A DNA stretch of 44,008 nucleotides from the NCBI GenBank assembly GCA_017395685.1, contig JAFQOD010000030.1:1-44008 (forward strand), read 5' to 3'. Positions 1-7,880 of the stretch are shown here, piece by piece (positions within the stretch are counted from its first letter, which is position 1; the number at the start of each line of letters is the position of its first letter). Below the pieces are notes generated by a model. It saw only the letters and a program-made list of their open reading frames with translations, was not told the DNA's origin and made no database searches. Source of the stretch: Clostridia bacterium (GTDB lineage Bacteria > Bacillota > Clostridia > Christensenellales > Aristaeellaceae). Both the position numbers and the translations under genes were made by a program.

Positions 1-154
1 AGGAGAAAAATTCTGGAGAATCATTTATGATTCGGGAAGAATTTTTCATTCCTATCAGATTTTCTGCCCGTGCTGCGAAGCAGCACAAGAAAATCTGCAT
101 GTCGAAAAAAATGATCCTTCATTTTTTTCGAGCGTGTTGACTTTGTCAACACGC
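1..154 (+). repeat. Hairpin-chain repeat, copy A (left end cut by window)
   Basis: A run of nested hairpins that recurs at 18962-19140 (opposite strand) and in divergent form at 43918-44008. Stem S1 pairs 1-14 with 38-53 (2-nt bulge) and encloses 18-23/28-33 with loop TTTA. S2 pairs 56-65 with 88-97 and encloses 70-76/80-86 with loop GAA. S3 pairs 102-114 with 119-131. S4 pairs 132-141 with 145-154. Copy B keeps the same stems with paired base changes. On this strand the chain runs directly into a terminator hairpin (155-185). Function unknown: a non-coding RNA, a mobile miniature element or an mRNA 3' structure are all possible. Confidence 0.75.
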
Positions 155-185
155 AGTCACCGGCATAACAGCCGGTGACTTTTTT
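155..185 (+). terminator. Intrinsic terminator ending the left-edge hairpin chain
   Basis: Ten-base perfect stem AGTCACCGGC (155-164) / GCCGGTGACT (171-180) with a 6-nt loop and a T6 tract. The T tract is on the plus side only, so it ends a plus-strand transcript arriving from the left of the window through repeat copy A, not the minus-strand gene at 223-570. Confidence 0.8.
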
Positions 186-222
186 ATTCTGCCTTCATTT
201 TCTGCATGCAGGCAGCATCCCC

Positions 223-570
223 TCAGCCCTTCTGAATCCATGTGTTCCAGGTGCTTTCGTCTGCGCCCAGGGTGACCTGCTCCCCATTGCGCACAATGGG
301 CAGCCGCAGAAACTGGGGATGCTCCAGCAGGCATTCCAATACATATTTTTCATCATCATTGTGGGCCACGGGATGGGAAAGGGCCCGGGGATTTTGACGA
401 TCCACCAGATTCAGCGCCCCCAGACGCCTTGCAAATAAAGCCAATTCCCGCTGGCCCAGCTTATGTTTTTTCAAATCCAGAATCTGATAAGGGATGCGCC
501 TTTCCTTGAAAAAGCGCTCCGCCTTCTGAGTATCAAAATTTTTCTTCAGGGAATAAATCTGGATGTTCAT
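223..570 (-). CDS. ArsC/Spx-family thioredoxin-fold protein
   Basis: A 115-residue protein of the arsenate reductase (ArsC)/Spx family. It opens with a beta strand and a loop MNIQIYSLKKNFDTQKAE, then the helix RFFKERRIPYQILDL, and has the family cis-proline motif LRLPIVR near residue 88. The CX5R (ArsC) or CXXC (Spx) active site is absent: the loop reads YSLKKNFDT with no cysteine. True arsenate reductase activity is therefore unlikely; it may be a regulatory or orphan member. The start ATG overlaps the rsfS stop (ATGA), so it is translationally coupled as the last gene of nadD-yqeK / rsfS. Family call good, function unknown. Confidence 0.8.
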   Translation of the reverse strand: MNIQIYSLKKNFDTQKAERFFKERRIPYQILDLKKHKLGQRELALFARRLGALNLVDRQNPRALSHPVAHNDDEKYVLECLLEHPQFLRLPIVRNGEQVTLGADESTWNTWIQKG

Positions 571-938
571 GCATGCACGCTTTCTTCATCCATAAAAGGC
601 AGGGCCATCCGATTCTGGCCATCCTCCCAAAGCCGCTCCAGATGATAAAACTGCCGGTCTTCGGGATGGAAGATATGCACCAGCACCGTGCCGTAATCCA
701 GCACGATCCAGCGGCCCTCCCCCGTGCCCTCCCGGGCGCGCAGGGAAATGCCTTCCATGGCCAGGGCTTCATCCACATCATCGGCCAGGGCCTTCACCTG
801 CAGGGAAGAGCGGCCTGTGGCAATCACCATATAATCAGTGATTACCGTCAGATGCCCCACATGTAATACTGTCAGATCCAATGCCTTTTTGTCATAGAGG
901 ATGCGGGCAATTTTCAGCGCCAGGGTCGATTGATCCAT
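567..938 (-). CDS. rsfS: Ribosome silencing factor RsfS
   Basis: A 123-residue RsfS/YbeB/Iojap protein. The family binds uL14 on the 50S subunit and blocks subunit joining when nutrients are scarce. The core is visible as KKALDLTVLHV, then TDYMVIATGRSSLQVKALAD, then GRWIVLDYGTVLVHIFHPE and a C-terminal FYHLERLWEDG. A longer open frame exists upstream, but the start at 938 has AGAAGGAGG seven bases ahead and matches the usual family length. It lies 19 nt after the NadD-YqeK fusion and overlaps the ArsC-like gene by 4 nt. nadD-yqeK-rsfS is the standard Firmicutes order. Confidence 0.93.
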   Translation of the reverse strand: MDQSTLALKIARILYDKKALDLTVLHVGHLTVITDYMVIATGRSSLQVKALADDVDEALAMEGISLRAREGTGEGRWIVLDYGTVLVHIFHPEDRQFYHLERLWEDGQNRMALPFMDEESVHA

Positions 939-957
939 TCCATAACCTCCTTCTATC

Positions 958-2127
958 TTAATCCATTTGATCCATCCATATTTTTTGCTGTTCGGTGAGG
1001 CGGCCCTCCAGTTCCTCCGCCGTTCTTTGGGCAATGGGGAAAAAGGGCCGGTTATTTTTCCGTAAATATTCCTGGGTCATCTGCAGGGATTTAAGGGCGG
1101 CAGCGGCCAGGGAATGCTCTGCCAGGCGGCGGATGGCCTGGAGGCCGTCATAATCCTCCCGGTTTTCTTCCGTAGCGTCGGCCACGAAAATACATAATTC
1201 CAGTTCGCTCATGCCCGGCCTGCCGATGGTATGATTACGGATGGCCTGCAGAACATCCCCATCCCGGATGCCGAATTTATACTTGGCCAGATGGGCGCCC
1301 ACCGGGCCATGCAGCATGGCCCCGGAATCCATCATCTGCTTATCCTTCACCAGGCGGTATTCCTGGGCAATCTGGGCCATAACGGATACGGGCATGCCCT
1401 TGGCGCAGTCATGGAGCAATCCTGCCAGGGCCGCCTTCTGGATGGGCAGGCCGTGAAGCGCCGCCAGCCGCACCGCTTCCTTGCGTACCCCCAGGGTATG
1501 ACGAAAACGCCTGGGATTCATCATGCCCTTTAGTTTGGGCAAAAAATCCGGCTGGTATAACCCATTTTCCGCCATATAGCATAATACTTTTTTGTTCAGC
1601 CCGGGGGCATCCTCATACTGGGCTGTAGCGGCCCGGATCATGGTGGAAGAATAAGGGGAGCATTCCACCGGCAAAAGCTGCACCCTGGCCCCGGCTGCCC
1701 GGGCCTTTTCCATGGCCTCATGGGTTTCAATGCCGGTACGGGGGAAGCATAAAATTTCGCACTGGGCAAACAGCTTGTCCGCCTCATGCCAGTAGGGCAG
1801 GGAGGGCAGCTTATCCGCCCCCAGAATCAGATAAAATTTCGCCCCGGAAAATTCCTTGGTTAAAAAAGGCAGGATATCCGCGGTATAGCGAACAGAGGGC
1901 TGCATCCCCGCCCGGGAAAGGGCCATGCCCTCCTGCCCCTCCAGGGCCAGGCGGCACATGGCAAAACGTATATCGGCAGGCGCCTCCGTTTCCCGATGAG
2001 CGGGGCGGGCCATGGGAAGAATGACCACCTGATCCAGCCCTGCCAGACGCAGCGCCTGCCGGGCAAGATGCAAATGTCCCTCATGGATGGGATCGAAGGT
2101 TCCCCCCAAAACGCCCACTTTCTGCAA
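958..2127 (-). CDS. nadD: NadD-YqeK fusion: nicotinate-nucleotide adenylyltransferase with HD phosphohydrolase domain
   Basis: A 389-residue two-domain protein. Residues 1-195 are NadD, which makes deamido-NAD from nicotinate mononucleotide and ATP: GGTFDPIHEGHL (8-19) is the nucleotidyltransferase HxGH-type motif and SSTMIRA (160-166) the second ATP motif. Residues 205-389 are a YqeK-type HD domain with His210, His239-Asp240, His273, His299 and Asp317; YqeK proteins hydrolyse diadenosine tetraphosphate. In most Firmicutes these are two adjacent genes; here they form one continuous frame. The start is TTG, supported by GGAG ten bases upstream; the next in-frame ATG would remove the first NadD strand. 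First gene of the nadD-yqeK/rsfS/arsC-like operon. Confidence 0.92.
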   Translation of the reverse strand: MQKVGVLGGTFDPIHEGHLHLARQALRLAGLDQVVILPMARPAHRETEAPADIRFAMCRLALEGQEGMALSRAGMQPSVRYTADILPFLTKEFSGAKFYLILGADKLPSLPYWHEADKLFAQCEILCFPRTGIETHEAMEKARAAGARVQLLPVECSPYSSTMIRAATAQYEDAPGLNKKVLCYMAENGLYQPDFLPKLKGMMNPRRFRHTLGVRKEAVRLAALHGLPIQKAALAGLLHDCAKGMPVSVMAQIAQEYRLVKDKQMMDSGAMLHGPVGAHLAKYKFGIRDGDVLQAIRNHTIGRPGMSELELCIFVADATEENREDYDGLQAIRRLAEHSLAAAALKSLQMTQEYLRKNNRPFFPIAQRTAEELEGRLTEQQKIWMDQMD

Positions 2128-2148
2128 TACGTATCATCTCCTGCTGAT

Positions 2149-2177
2149 AGTATACCGCATTTTGGGCATTCTGAAAA
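2149..2177 (-). promoter_or_regulatory. Putative sigma-A promoter of nadD-yqeK operon
   Basis: On the minus strand, -35 TTTTCA (2172-2177), 17-nt spacer, -10 TATACT (2149-2154). The -35 box is weak (4/6). It sits 22 nt before the TTG start, within the short divergent region shared with the plus-strand gene at 2197. Confidence 0.5.
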
Positions 2178-2196
2178 GAGGGGGAGGGGGGAAGAT

Positions 2197-3024
2197 TTGC
2201 AGGAATATTTAAAAAGAAGCCGCTTTGGCGGCCTGGCAGATCAGATCGGACTGCATCTGATCCTGCTTATTTTTTCTTTTCTTTGGTTCATCCTTCAATG
2301 GGGCCTGTGCCTGCCTGCACTGACGGCAGGGTTTTCCCTGTTCCTGCTGCTGTCATTCATCATGCGTAAAGCACGGGATGGGCGGCTGATCCGCAGGGAA
2401 AAGCAGCTGCGGATCCGCATCGGCGGGGAAATGGCCCTGGAGCGGCTGCTCACCGCCGATCCTTCCCGGGCGCATTTTGAAATCGCCCTGCTGCTCTCCA
2501 TGCGTCATCCCCTCACCATGATCAAAACCGGGGAGGAGGGGGTTCTATGCTCCCTCCGGGGGGAATATCTGCTCCTTTCCTTTCAGCAATGCCCCTTCAG
2601 CGGCCAGATTACCGCCGATCATGTGCTGAAGCTGCAGCGGGCGGCCCGCCTTCATCATGCAGCCAGGGGCATCCTGTGCGCCCCCTGTCCCCTCTCTGCC
2701 CAGGCAAAGGATCAGGCATCCGGCGAAATCGGCGTCACCTTTTATACACGGGATCAGCTGATTCAGCTGCTGGGGGTAATCAATCCCGCCACCGACGCCC
2801 AATTGATCGCCCTGGGCAAGCGAAAAAAAATGAGGGCTACCGGCAGACAATGGCTGGATCACATTCTGGATCCCCGGCGGATGCCCCGGTATACCCTGTA
2901 CGGCGCCCTGCTGATCGGCCTGTATCTGATTACAAAACTGCCCTACTATATTCTGCCGGGGATATGCTGCCTGGGCCTCGCCGCTGCCAGCCGCTGCAGG
3001 AAAGAAAAACGGGAACGCCTGTGA
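2197..3024 (+). CDS. Membrane protein with possible degenerate restriction-endonuclease-like (Mrr/NERD-type) domain
   Basis: A 275-residue protein if started at TTG 2197, which follows GGGGGAGGGGGGAAGAT; the longer frame upstream would run antisense through nadD. Two hydrophobic helices lie at about 16-56 (LHLILLIFSFLWFIL and GFSLFLLLSFIM) and another near 245-265 (YTLYGALLIGLYLI). Between them, IRIGGEMALERLL... and the later HAARGILCAPCPLSAQAKDQ...GVTFYTRDQLIQLL resemble the back half of Mrr/NERD nuclease folds. The catalytic D...(E/Q)xK pattern is not recognisable: the expected strand reads EYLLLSFQQC. I infer a membrane-bound protein with a dead or divergent nuclease-like domain. No function can be assigned. 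Confidence 0.6.
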   Translation: MQEYLKRSRFGGLADQIGLHLILLIFSFLWFILQWGLCLPALTAGFSLFLLLSFIMRKARDGRLIRREKQLRIRIGGEMALERLLTADPSRAHFEIALLLSMRHPLTMIKTGEEGVLCSLRGEYLLLSFQQCPFSGQITADHVLKLQRAARLHHAARGILCAPCPLSAQAKDQASGEIGVTFYTRDQLIQLLGVINPATDAQLIALGKRKKMRATGRQWLDHILDPRRMPRYTLYGALLIGLYLITKLPYYILPGICCLGLAAASRCRKEKRERL

Positions 3025-3049
3025 TATATACCGGGCAGGCATTGCAAAC

Positions 3050-3078
3050 AAAAACCGGGCCGCCCTTTGGCAGCCCGG
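3050..3078 (-). terminator. Terminator of prsA-like gene (convergent region)
   Basis: GC-rich hairpin CCGGGCcGCC / GGCaGCCCGG at 3055-3078. On the minus strand it is followed by TTTTTG, ending the prsA-like transcript. It may also slow transcription from the plus-strand gene ending at 3024. Confidence 0.7.
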
Positions 3079-3108
3079 CTTCATTCAATTGATTGATTCG
3101 TCCTGCAA

Positions 3109-4434
3109 TCAGTTCAGACGATTGGGATAGGTCTTCACATCCGCCTGGGCAATCCATTCGTCCACAGCGGCAGTGTAGGCTTCTTCCTGCTTGGCGGTGA
3201 GCAGCTCGGCTTCAATGCCGGCCTGCACAGTTTCCAGGGCCACAGGGCCTTCAGCCACATCAGCGGCATACTGCAGGATATGATAGCCGTAATCGGTGAG
3301 CACGGGCTGGCTGACAGCGCCGATGCTTGCCAATTCCATTGCGCCTTCGGTGAAGGGGGTCACATAAGCGGTGGTATCAGCGCCTACCAGATATCCTTCG
3401 GCAGGGGCGGCAGTATCTTCGTTATACTGGGCAACCAGGGCATCAAAATCAGCGCCTTCGGCAGCAGCCAGGGCATAGATTTCTTCGGCCTTGGCCAGAA
3501 TGTTCCGGGCAGCGGCGGCCTTGGCATCCTTCAGGGCGGTGGCGGCTTCATCCAGAGCGGTCTGGGCATCCGCCAGGGCGGCCTTCAGGGCATCCATATC
3601 GGCGTCTTCAGCCGCGTTATCCAGATTGGTCTGGGCGGTGTTCAGGGCATTCTGGGCCTCGGTCTGGGCGGTGGTCTTTTCGGTGATCAGGGCGTTATCC
3701 TCTTCGGTAAATTTCACCAGGATCTGCTTGACCTGGCGCATGCCGGCGGGGGTGTAATACACAACGGCGCCATAATTCCGGGCGTTGATGTAAGCATCCT
3801 GAGAGGCATAGGCTTCCTTATCGGCGGCCACTTTTTCATCATAGGAAGCGGTCACTTCCTCCTGGGAAACGGTTACATCCTTGACGGCATAGGCCTTCAG
3901 CTTTTCAAATTCTTTTTCGGTAGTAGCGGAGGAAAGATAATTTTCCTTGGTGCCCAGGCCGTTGGCAGCGGCATATTCTTCCGCACGGGCGGTGAGGGCA
4001 TCCCCCTCCAGTTCTTCGCCGGAGAGATAATACATGGCAACCTGATCCAGGAACAGGGCATATTCCTCATCAGCGCTCTTTTGCACCTGAGCGGCTTCCT
4101 CTTCGGTCAGCTGATCCAGGCCCAGTTCCTTGATCTTCTGGACGGATACCAGATTTTCGATATAGCCATCCAGCACTTCCTGCTGCACGGTTTCGGCATC
4201 GGTGGGATAGCCGGCACTGTAGCCAAAGTAAGTGGAATACATATCATTGTAATACTGATTCTGCTCAATCTGGTAATTGACCATGGTGTTGAAAACACCC
4301 TTGGTGATGGTTTCGCCGTTCACATCGACGATCACACGGGCATTATCAATTTCTTCATCCACGCCAATCAGGGCGCAGCCGCTGAGAAGCATCATGGCGG
4401 CCAGAACCAGCGCCAGCAAACATTTTTTCTGCAT
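3109..4434 (-). CDS. PrsA/SurA-type parvulin foldase lipoprotein with coiled-coil insert
   Basis: A 441-residue extracytoplasmic peptidyl-prolyl isomerase of the PrsA type, which helps secreted proteins fold outside the membrane. The signal peptide ends in the lipobox LLSGC, so Cys20 would be lipidated. Residues 35-225 are a SurA/PrsA-like helical chaperone region starting VIVDVNGETITKG. The parvulin domain begins MRQVKQILVKF (232-242) and ends DYGYHILQYA (381-390). Between them, about 245-312 is an Ala/Gln/Asp-rich heptad-like stretch (TAQTEAQNALNTAQTNL, AALADAQTALDEAATAL), which I read as a coiled coil inserted after the first parvulin strand. The usual His of the HIL motif is Gln. Own promoter at 4479-4507; single-gene transcript. 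Confidence 0.85.
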   Translation of the reverse strand: MQKKCLLALVLAAMMLLSGCALIGVDEEIDNARVIVDVNGETITKGVFNTMVNYQIEQNQYYNDMYSTYFGYSAGYPTDAETVQQEVLDGYIENLVSVQKIKELGLDQLTEEEAAQVQKSADEEYALFLDQVAMYYLSGEELEGDALTARAEEYAAANGLGTKENYLSSATTEKEFEKLKAYAVKDVTVSQEEVTASYDEKVAADKEAYASQDAYINARNYGAVVYYTPAGMRQVKQILVKFTEEDNALITEKTTAQTEAQNALNTAQTNLDNAAEDADMDALKAALADAQTALDEAATALKDAKAAAARNILAKAEEIYALAAAEGADFDALVAQYNEDTAAPAEGYLVGADTTAYVTPFTEGAMELASIGAVSQPVLTDYGYHILQYAADVAEGPVALETVQAGIEAELLTAKQEEAYTAAVDEWIAQADVKTYPNRLN

Positions 4435-4478
4435 ACAGGAACATCTCCTATCTCTTTTCTGGAATTGAAACGAAATTC

Positions 4479-4507
4479 ATTATACAGGAAAGCGGTGAAA
4501 ACGGCAA
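4479..4507 (-). promoter_or_regulatory. Sigma-A promoter of prsA-like gene
   Basis: Minus strand: -35 TTGCCG (4502-4507), exact 17-nt spacer, -10 TATAAT (4479-4484), about 45 nt before the ATG at 4434. Confidence 0.8.
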
Positions 4508-4548
4508 GAAAAAAATTGCTGCATTGCCCGCCTTGCCCTATATTTGCC

Positions 4549-4761
4549 TTAATTCTTGGGGGGCTTTTGCTCCAGCTTTTTATAGGAGCCATCCTCCTGC
4601 TCGATATAGACCTGATCCAGCGTAGCCCGCAGTCCTTCCCTGAATTCCTGGATATACTGCTTGCGAAGCCTTGCCTGCTCCTCCGCTTCTTCCAGGGTCA
4701 GGCCCACGGTCTTTTTCTTCCGGGCCAGTTCGTTGATGCGGTCAATCTGATGTTTTTCCAT
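4549..4761 (-). CDS. DUF896 (YnzC/UPF0291-type) small protein
   Basis: A 70-residue protein with the DUF896 signature: IDRINELARKKKTVGLTLEE, then EEQARLRKQYIQEFREGLRA, then LDQVYIE. The family is a two-helix hairpin found in Firmicutes and includes B. subtilis YnzC; biochemical function is not established. The ATG has GGAGG eight bases upstream, 3 nt after the stop of the Lgt-like gene, so it is the last cistron of the 9.4-4.5 kb minus-strand operon. Family call strong. Confidence 0.9.
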   Translation of the reverse strand: MEKHQIDRINELARKKKTVGLTLEEAEEQARLRKQYIQEFREGLRATLDQVYIEQEDGSYKKLEQKPPKN

Positions 4762-4764
4762 GGA

Positions 4765-5712
4765 TTATGCCTCCTTCCGGAGCCGGATGCCCAGCCACAT
4801 GGGCAGGCCCAGCAGCAGCACATAAGCCCCATACAGCAGATACCGGTTGATCGTGGTACGGTCGATGGCAAATTCCAATGCCACGCCGATGCCGGAAACG
4901 ATCACCATTCCGCCCACAATCAGCCACAGAAAGCCCTTCTTTTTTCCGGCCCTTCCGGCGGCCAGCAGCAGCCCACACAGCAGGAACAGCACAGCAATCA
5001 CCTGCTGCATCCGGATGAAGGAATAGCTCATATGCCGGTCATACCGCAGGCTTTCCATGATCACCTGGGAAGCGCCGAACAGAAGCAGAAACATTACAAA
5101 GGTATTCCCCGCCTTTTTCTGCTTACGCATATCAAAGAGCAGAATGCCCGCCATCACCAGGGCGGCAATGGCCTCCAGCAGATAGGTGGCCAGATAGCTT
5201 TCCATCCCGTCGGAAATGGCCACAGGCCACTTGGTGGTGAATTCATAAATCAGCGGACGGCTGACGCCAAAGCCGGCATATTCCGGATAGAACATTTCCC
5301 CAAGCCTTGCAAAGAACACAAAGGCCAGGCAGGAAACGGAAAATACATCCAGATACCGGATGGGCCCATCCTTCAGCACCTTCCCGGCCAGGGCCGCCCC
5401 CATTAGGCCGCCCAGCAAAGCGCCCGTCATGGAATATCCGCCCCCGGTAAACAGGGAGGGCCTCATCTTGCCAAAGAACGGGGCATCCACATTGAAGGAA
5501 AACAGGCTGAAGAATAATTTGCTGAAAAAAGCGCCCAGCAGCATGGCGAAAATGCCCATCAGGGCCGCGGCCCCCTTCTGTAGCTGCATCTTTTTCCCCA
5601 GCAATGCAATCAGCCCCATCATGGCCGCTGCGCCGATGGCGCAGAAAAGGCCGTAGGCATACACATCAATCCCGAGAACGGAGAAAAACTCCGCTTCTTC
5701 CCACATGAACAT
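4765..5712 (-). CDS. Lgt-like polytopic membrane protein (prolipoprotein diacylglyceryl transferase homologue)
   Basis: A 315-residue protein with about seven to nine membrane segments and an Lgt-like layout: YAYGLFCAIG (18-27), GGGYSMTGALLGG (90-102) at the place of the Lgt HGG loop, RLGEMFYPEYAG (136-147) at the place of the Lgt RxGNFxNxExxG signature, and VIMESLRYD near 217-225. Several residues important in E. coli Lgt appear changed: the His of SFHGG is Thr, Asn146 is Glu, and the Arg239 position is Gln; the Arg and Glu of the signature remain. I infer a paralogue rather than the housekeeping lipoprotein enzyme. It starts after GGAGG supplied by the end of the phosphodiester glycosidase gene. 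Lipid or glycan transfer is plausible but unproven. Confidence 0.75.
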   Translation of the reverse strand: MFMWEEAEFFSVLGIDVYAYGLFCAIGAAAMMGLIALLGKKMQLQKGAAALMGIFAMLLGAFFSKLFFSLFSFNVDAPFFGKMRPSLFTGGGYSMTGALLGGLMGAALAGKVLKDGPIRYLDVFSVSCLAFVFFARLGEMFYPEYAGFGVSRPLIYEFTTKWPVAISDGMESYLATYLLEAIAALVMAGILLFDMRKQKKAGNTFVMFLLLFGASQVIMESLRYDRHMSYSFIRMQQVIAVLFLLCGLLLAAGRAGKKKGFLWLIVGGMVIVSGIGVALEFAIDRTTINRYLLYGAYVLLLGLPMWLGIRLRKEA

Positions 5713-5715
5713 GCG

Positions 5716-6759
5716 TTATTCCTCCGTCACGGCGCTGGCAAAATAGATGATATCGCTGACAGCACGCTCGCTGCCGGCCAGATCATTATAATAATCGCCG
5801 TTGTAATACATGGCCGCAGTGCCGCCGCCATCCAGATTGAAGGCTTCCTGGCAGCCCAGCATGAACATGAAATCAGCCAGTTCCTGATGGGTGACGCCCA
5901 CGCTCTCCCCGCGGCCTTCAGCAACCACCAGCACATAGCTCAGGGGGCCCATCTGGCCGATGGCGGTGCGGGGCTCCCGGCCCTTGGGGTTATAGCCGTA
6001 GCCGGTATCCATCATCAGCTGATTGCCGTTCTGCACCAGGGCAGGGCCGAAGGTAAAGGCGTGCAGAATGCGGCCTTCCACTCCTTCTGCAGTAATCATA
6101 TCCTGCAGCTTATCATTCAGCTTGGCCTTCTTATTCACGGTAATGCCCTGGGATTTGATGAAGGTGTGGAAATTGCCCTGCTCGTCAATGATCAGGATAT
6201 CCTTGGTCTTGTTGGTCTTGGGCACTTTGCTGTTGACGGGCTGGAACATGCGGAATTCAAAGCAGCGCTTCACTTCATCATCCACGAAATAATCGCCGTT
6301 GATGGCAACCACCGCATTGCTCTTTTCCGCCATGGCCTTTACCTTGGCCGTTTTGGTGGAGGTGTAGATGCCTTTTTTGTTAAAATCCCCGGCCAGGGTA
6401 ATGCGCAGCTGGGAGGGGTCCTTGATATCCACCCAGGCAATGCGCCAGATCACGCCGTCTTCCTCCCGGGTTTCCATCCGCACGGTGATGGATTCATCGG
6501 AATAGCCCTCTTCGGTGTAATTTTCCGCCTTCAGCGGAGCGCCGGGGGTGAAATCATAGGGCATGGCATAAGCGGCTTCCTCTTCCGCATTGGCAGAGGG
6601 AACCAGCCAGCGCAGCCAGCCTTCCTCTTCCCAATCGCTTTCCCCTTCCGCTTCCCACTGGGCTTCGCTCACCATGGTGGGAGAGGAAAGGGCAAAGGGC
6701 ATGGCCAGCACCAGCGCCGCACACAGCATTGCCAGAATGATTCTTACATACAGCTTCAT
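5716..6759 (-). CDS. Secreted or anchored phosphodiester glycosidase (NAGPA-domain) protein
   Basis: A protein of about 347 residues with an N-terminal membrane segment (LYVRIILAMLCAALVLAMPF) and a NAGPA-type phosphodiester glycosidase domain outside. Diagnostic motifs are AVVAINGDYF, PRTAIGQ, and NLDGGGTAAMYYNG followed by RAVSDIIYF at the C-terminus. Relatives remove GlcNAc caps from phosphodiesters, and many bacterial members act on exopolysaccharide or wall polymers. An acidic linker (about 35-55) separates anchor and domain. Start chosen at 6759, eight bases after AAAGGAG; the ATG at 6765 is too close to it. Sits between the GT2-GtrA and Lgt-like genes with gaps of only 14 and 3 nt, implying one transcript. 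Confidence 0.85.
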   Translation of the reverse strand: MKLYVRIILAMLCAALVLAMPFALSSPTMVSEAQWEAEGESDWEEEGWLRWLVPSANAEEEAAYAMPYDFTPGAPLKAENYTEEGYSDESITVRMETREEDGVIWRIAWVDIKDPSQLRITLAGDFNKKGIYTSTKTAKVKAMAEKSNAVVAINGDYFVDDEVKRCFEFRMFQPVNSKVPKTNKTKDILIIDEQGNFHTFIKSQGITVNKKAKLNDKLQDMITAEGVEGRILHAFTFGPALVQNGNQLMMDTGYGYNPKGREPRTAIGQMGPLSYVLVVAEGRGESVGVTHQELADFMFMLGCQEAFNLDGGGTAAMYYNGDYYNDLAGSERAVSDIIYFASAVTEE

Positions 6760-6773
6760 GATCATTGCTCCTT

Positions 6774-7880
6774 TCAGATCAGCTTCTCAGCCGGGAACAC
6801 CCAGGCCTTCTGAATACGGTAATTGACGATGTACATGGCCACCTGAATCAGAATATACAGGGGAATATGCAGCCAGGCAGCGGTAACAAAATGATCCAGA
6901 TATCCATAGAGCAGGGTGGTCACAACCAGGGAACAGAAGGCCAGCACGAAATAACGCGCCAGCGCCCCCTTGCTTTCCTTGGTCTGGAATACAAAGCTTT
7001 TATTCAGCAGGAAATTCACCGGCGCACTGATCAGCCGGGCGATGGGGGCGGCATACAGGGCCTTGGCCGCAAAGGCAATACCCAGGAACTGAATATCCGC
7101 CTGATCCCGGAACAGCCAGTACATCAGCAGCGCCACAATGCCCACATCCAGCAAGAAAGAAACGATGCTGGCAGCGCCGTAGCGGATGAAGGAGCCCAGC
7201 AGCAGCTTATAAATCCGCCAGGAATCCCGGATGGGATGGAAATGGGTGCCCGCATTATCATCATGATAGATGGTATTGATGGGCAGGGCCCGCATCTTCA
7301 CCTTCTGATTGGCGCACTGGATCAGCACGTTCATTTCGTATTCAAACCGGTCGCCAGAAATGGCAAGCATGAAATCCAGCAGATCCCGGTTGAAGGCCCT
7401 CAGCCCCGTCTGGGTATCGGGCAGATAATGGCCGTAGAACAGGCGGAATACCACGGAGGTGATCCGGTTGCCCACCCGGGATTTGGGAGGCACCTGAATG
7501 CTGCCTTTGGAAAAATCACGGCTGCCCAGCAGCAATTCCTTTTCCTGGCCCAATTCATTGGCCAGCATCACCGTATCGGGCACGATATGCTGCCCGTCGG
7601 AATCGGCGGTGATCACGCCGGTGATATCCGTTTCTTCCTTCAGATAGGTATAGCCGGTGCGCAGAGCGGCGCCCTTGCCCCGGTTTACCTCATGGTGCAG
7701 CACATGGCACCGGTCCCAGCCAGCAATTTCATTGAAAATGGGCTGGTATTCTTCCTTGGATCCGTCATCCACCACCAGAATCAGTCTGAAATCTGCCGCC
7801 AGCAGCTCCTTCACATAGGCGGGCAGCCGTTCATCCGGCGAAAGGGAGGGAATCAATACGCAGCAATCCTGAAGCTTCAC
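6774..7880 (-). CDS. GT2 glycosyltransferase fused to GtrA-like membrane domain
   Basis: A 368-residue fusion. Residues 1-225 are a family-2 glycosyltransferase of the dolichyl/polyprenyl-phosphate sugar synthase type: VLIPSLSPDERL, LILVVDDGS, HEVNRGKGAALRTGY, and the DXD-bearing TADSDGQH. Residues 230-365 form a four-helix GtrA-like domain (FIRYGAASIVSFLLDVGIVAL...NFLLNKSFVF...YRIQKAWVFP). Such fusions load a sugar on undecaprenyl phosphate and may help flip it. It overlaps the M1 peptidase gene by 4 nt (ATGA) and precedes the phosphodiester glycosidase, so envelope sugar decoration is the likely theme. Sugar identity cannot be read from sequence. Confidence 0.88.
   Translation of the reverse strand: MKLQDCCVLIPSLSPDERLPAYVKELLAADFRLILVVDDGSKEEYQPIFNEIAGWDRCHVLHHEVNRGKGAALRTGYTYLKEETDITGVITADSDGQHIVPDTVMLANELGQEKELLLGSRDFSKGSIQVPPKSRVGNRITSVVFRLFYGHYLPDTQTGLRAFNRDLLDFMLAISGDRFEYEMNVLIQCANQKVKMRALPINTIYHDDNAGTHFHPIRDSWRIYKLLLGSFIRYGAASIVSFLLDVGIVALLMYWLFRDQADIQFLGIAFAAKALYAAPIARLISAPVNFLLNKSFVFQTKESKGALARYFVLAFCSLVVTTLLYGYLDHFVTAAWLHIPLYILIQVAMYIVNYRIQKAWVFPAEKLI

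Noticed and set aside
223-570. Functional arsenate reductase
   Set aside because: Fold family fits, but the catalytic cysteine motif is absent, so only a family-level call is made.
3280-5406. 708-codon plus-strand open frame
   Set aside because: Antisense to the PrsA-like, DUF896 and Lgt-like genes, all with clear motifs; its sequence is low-complexity Gly/Ile/Gln.
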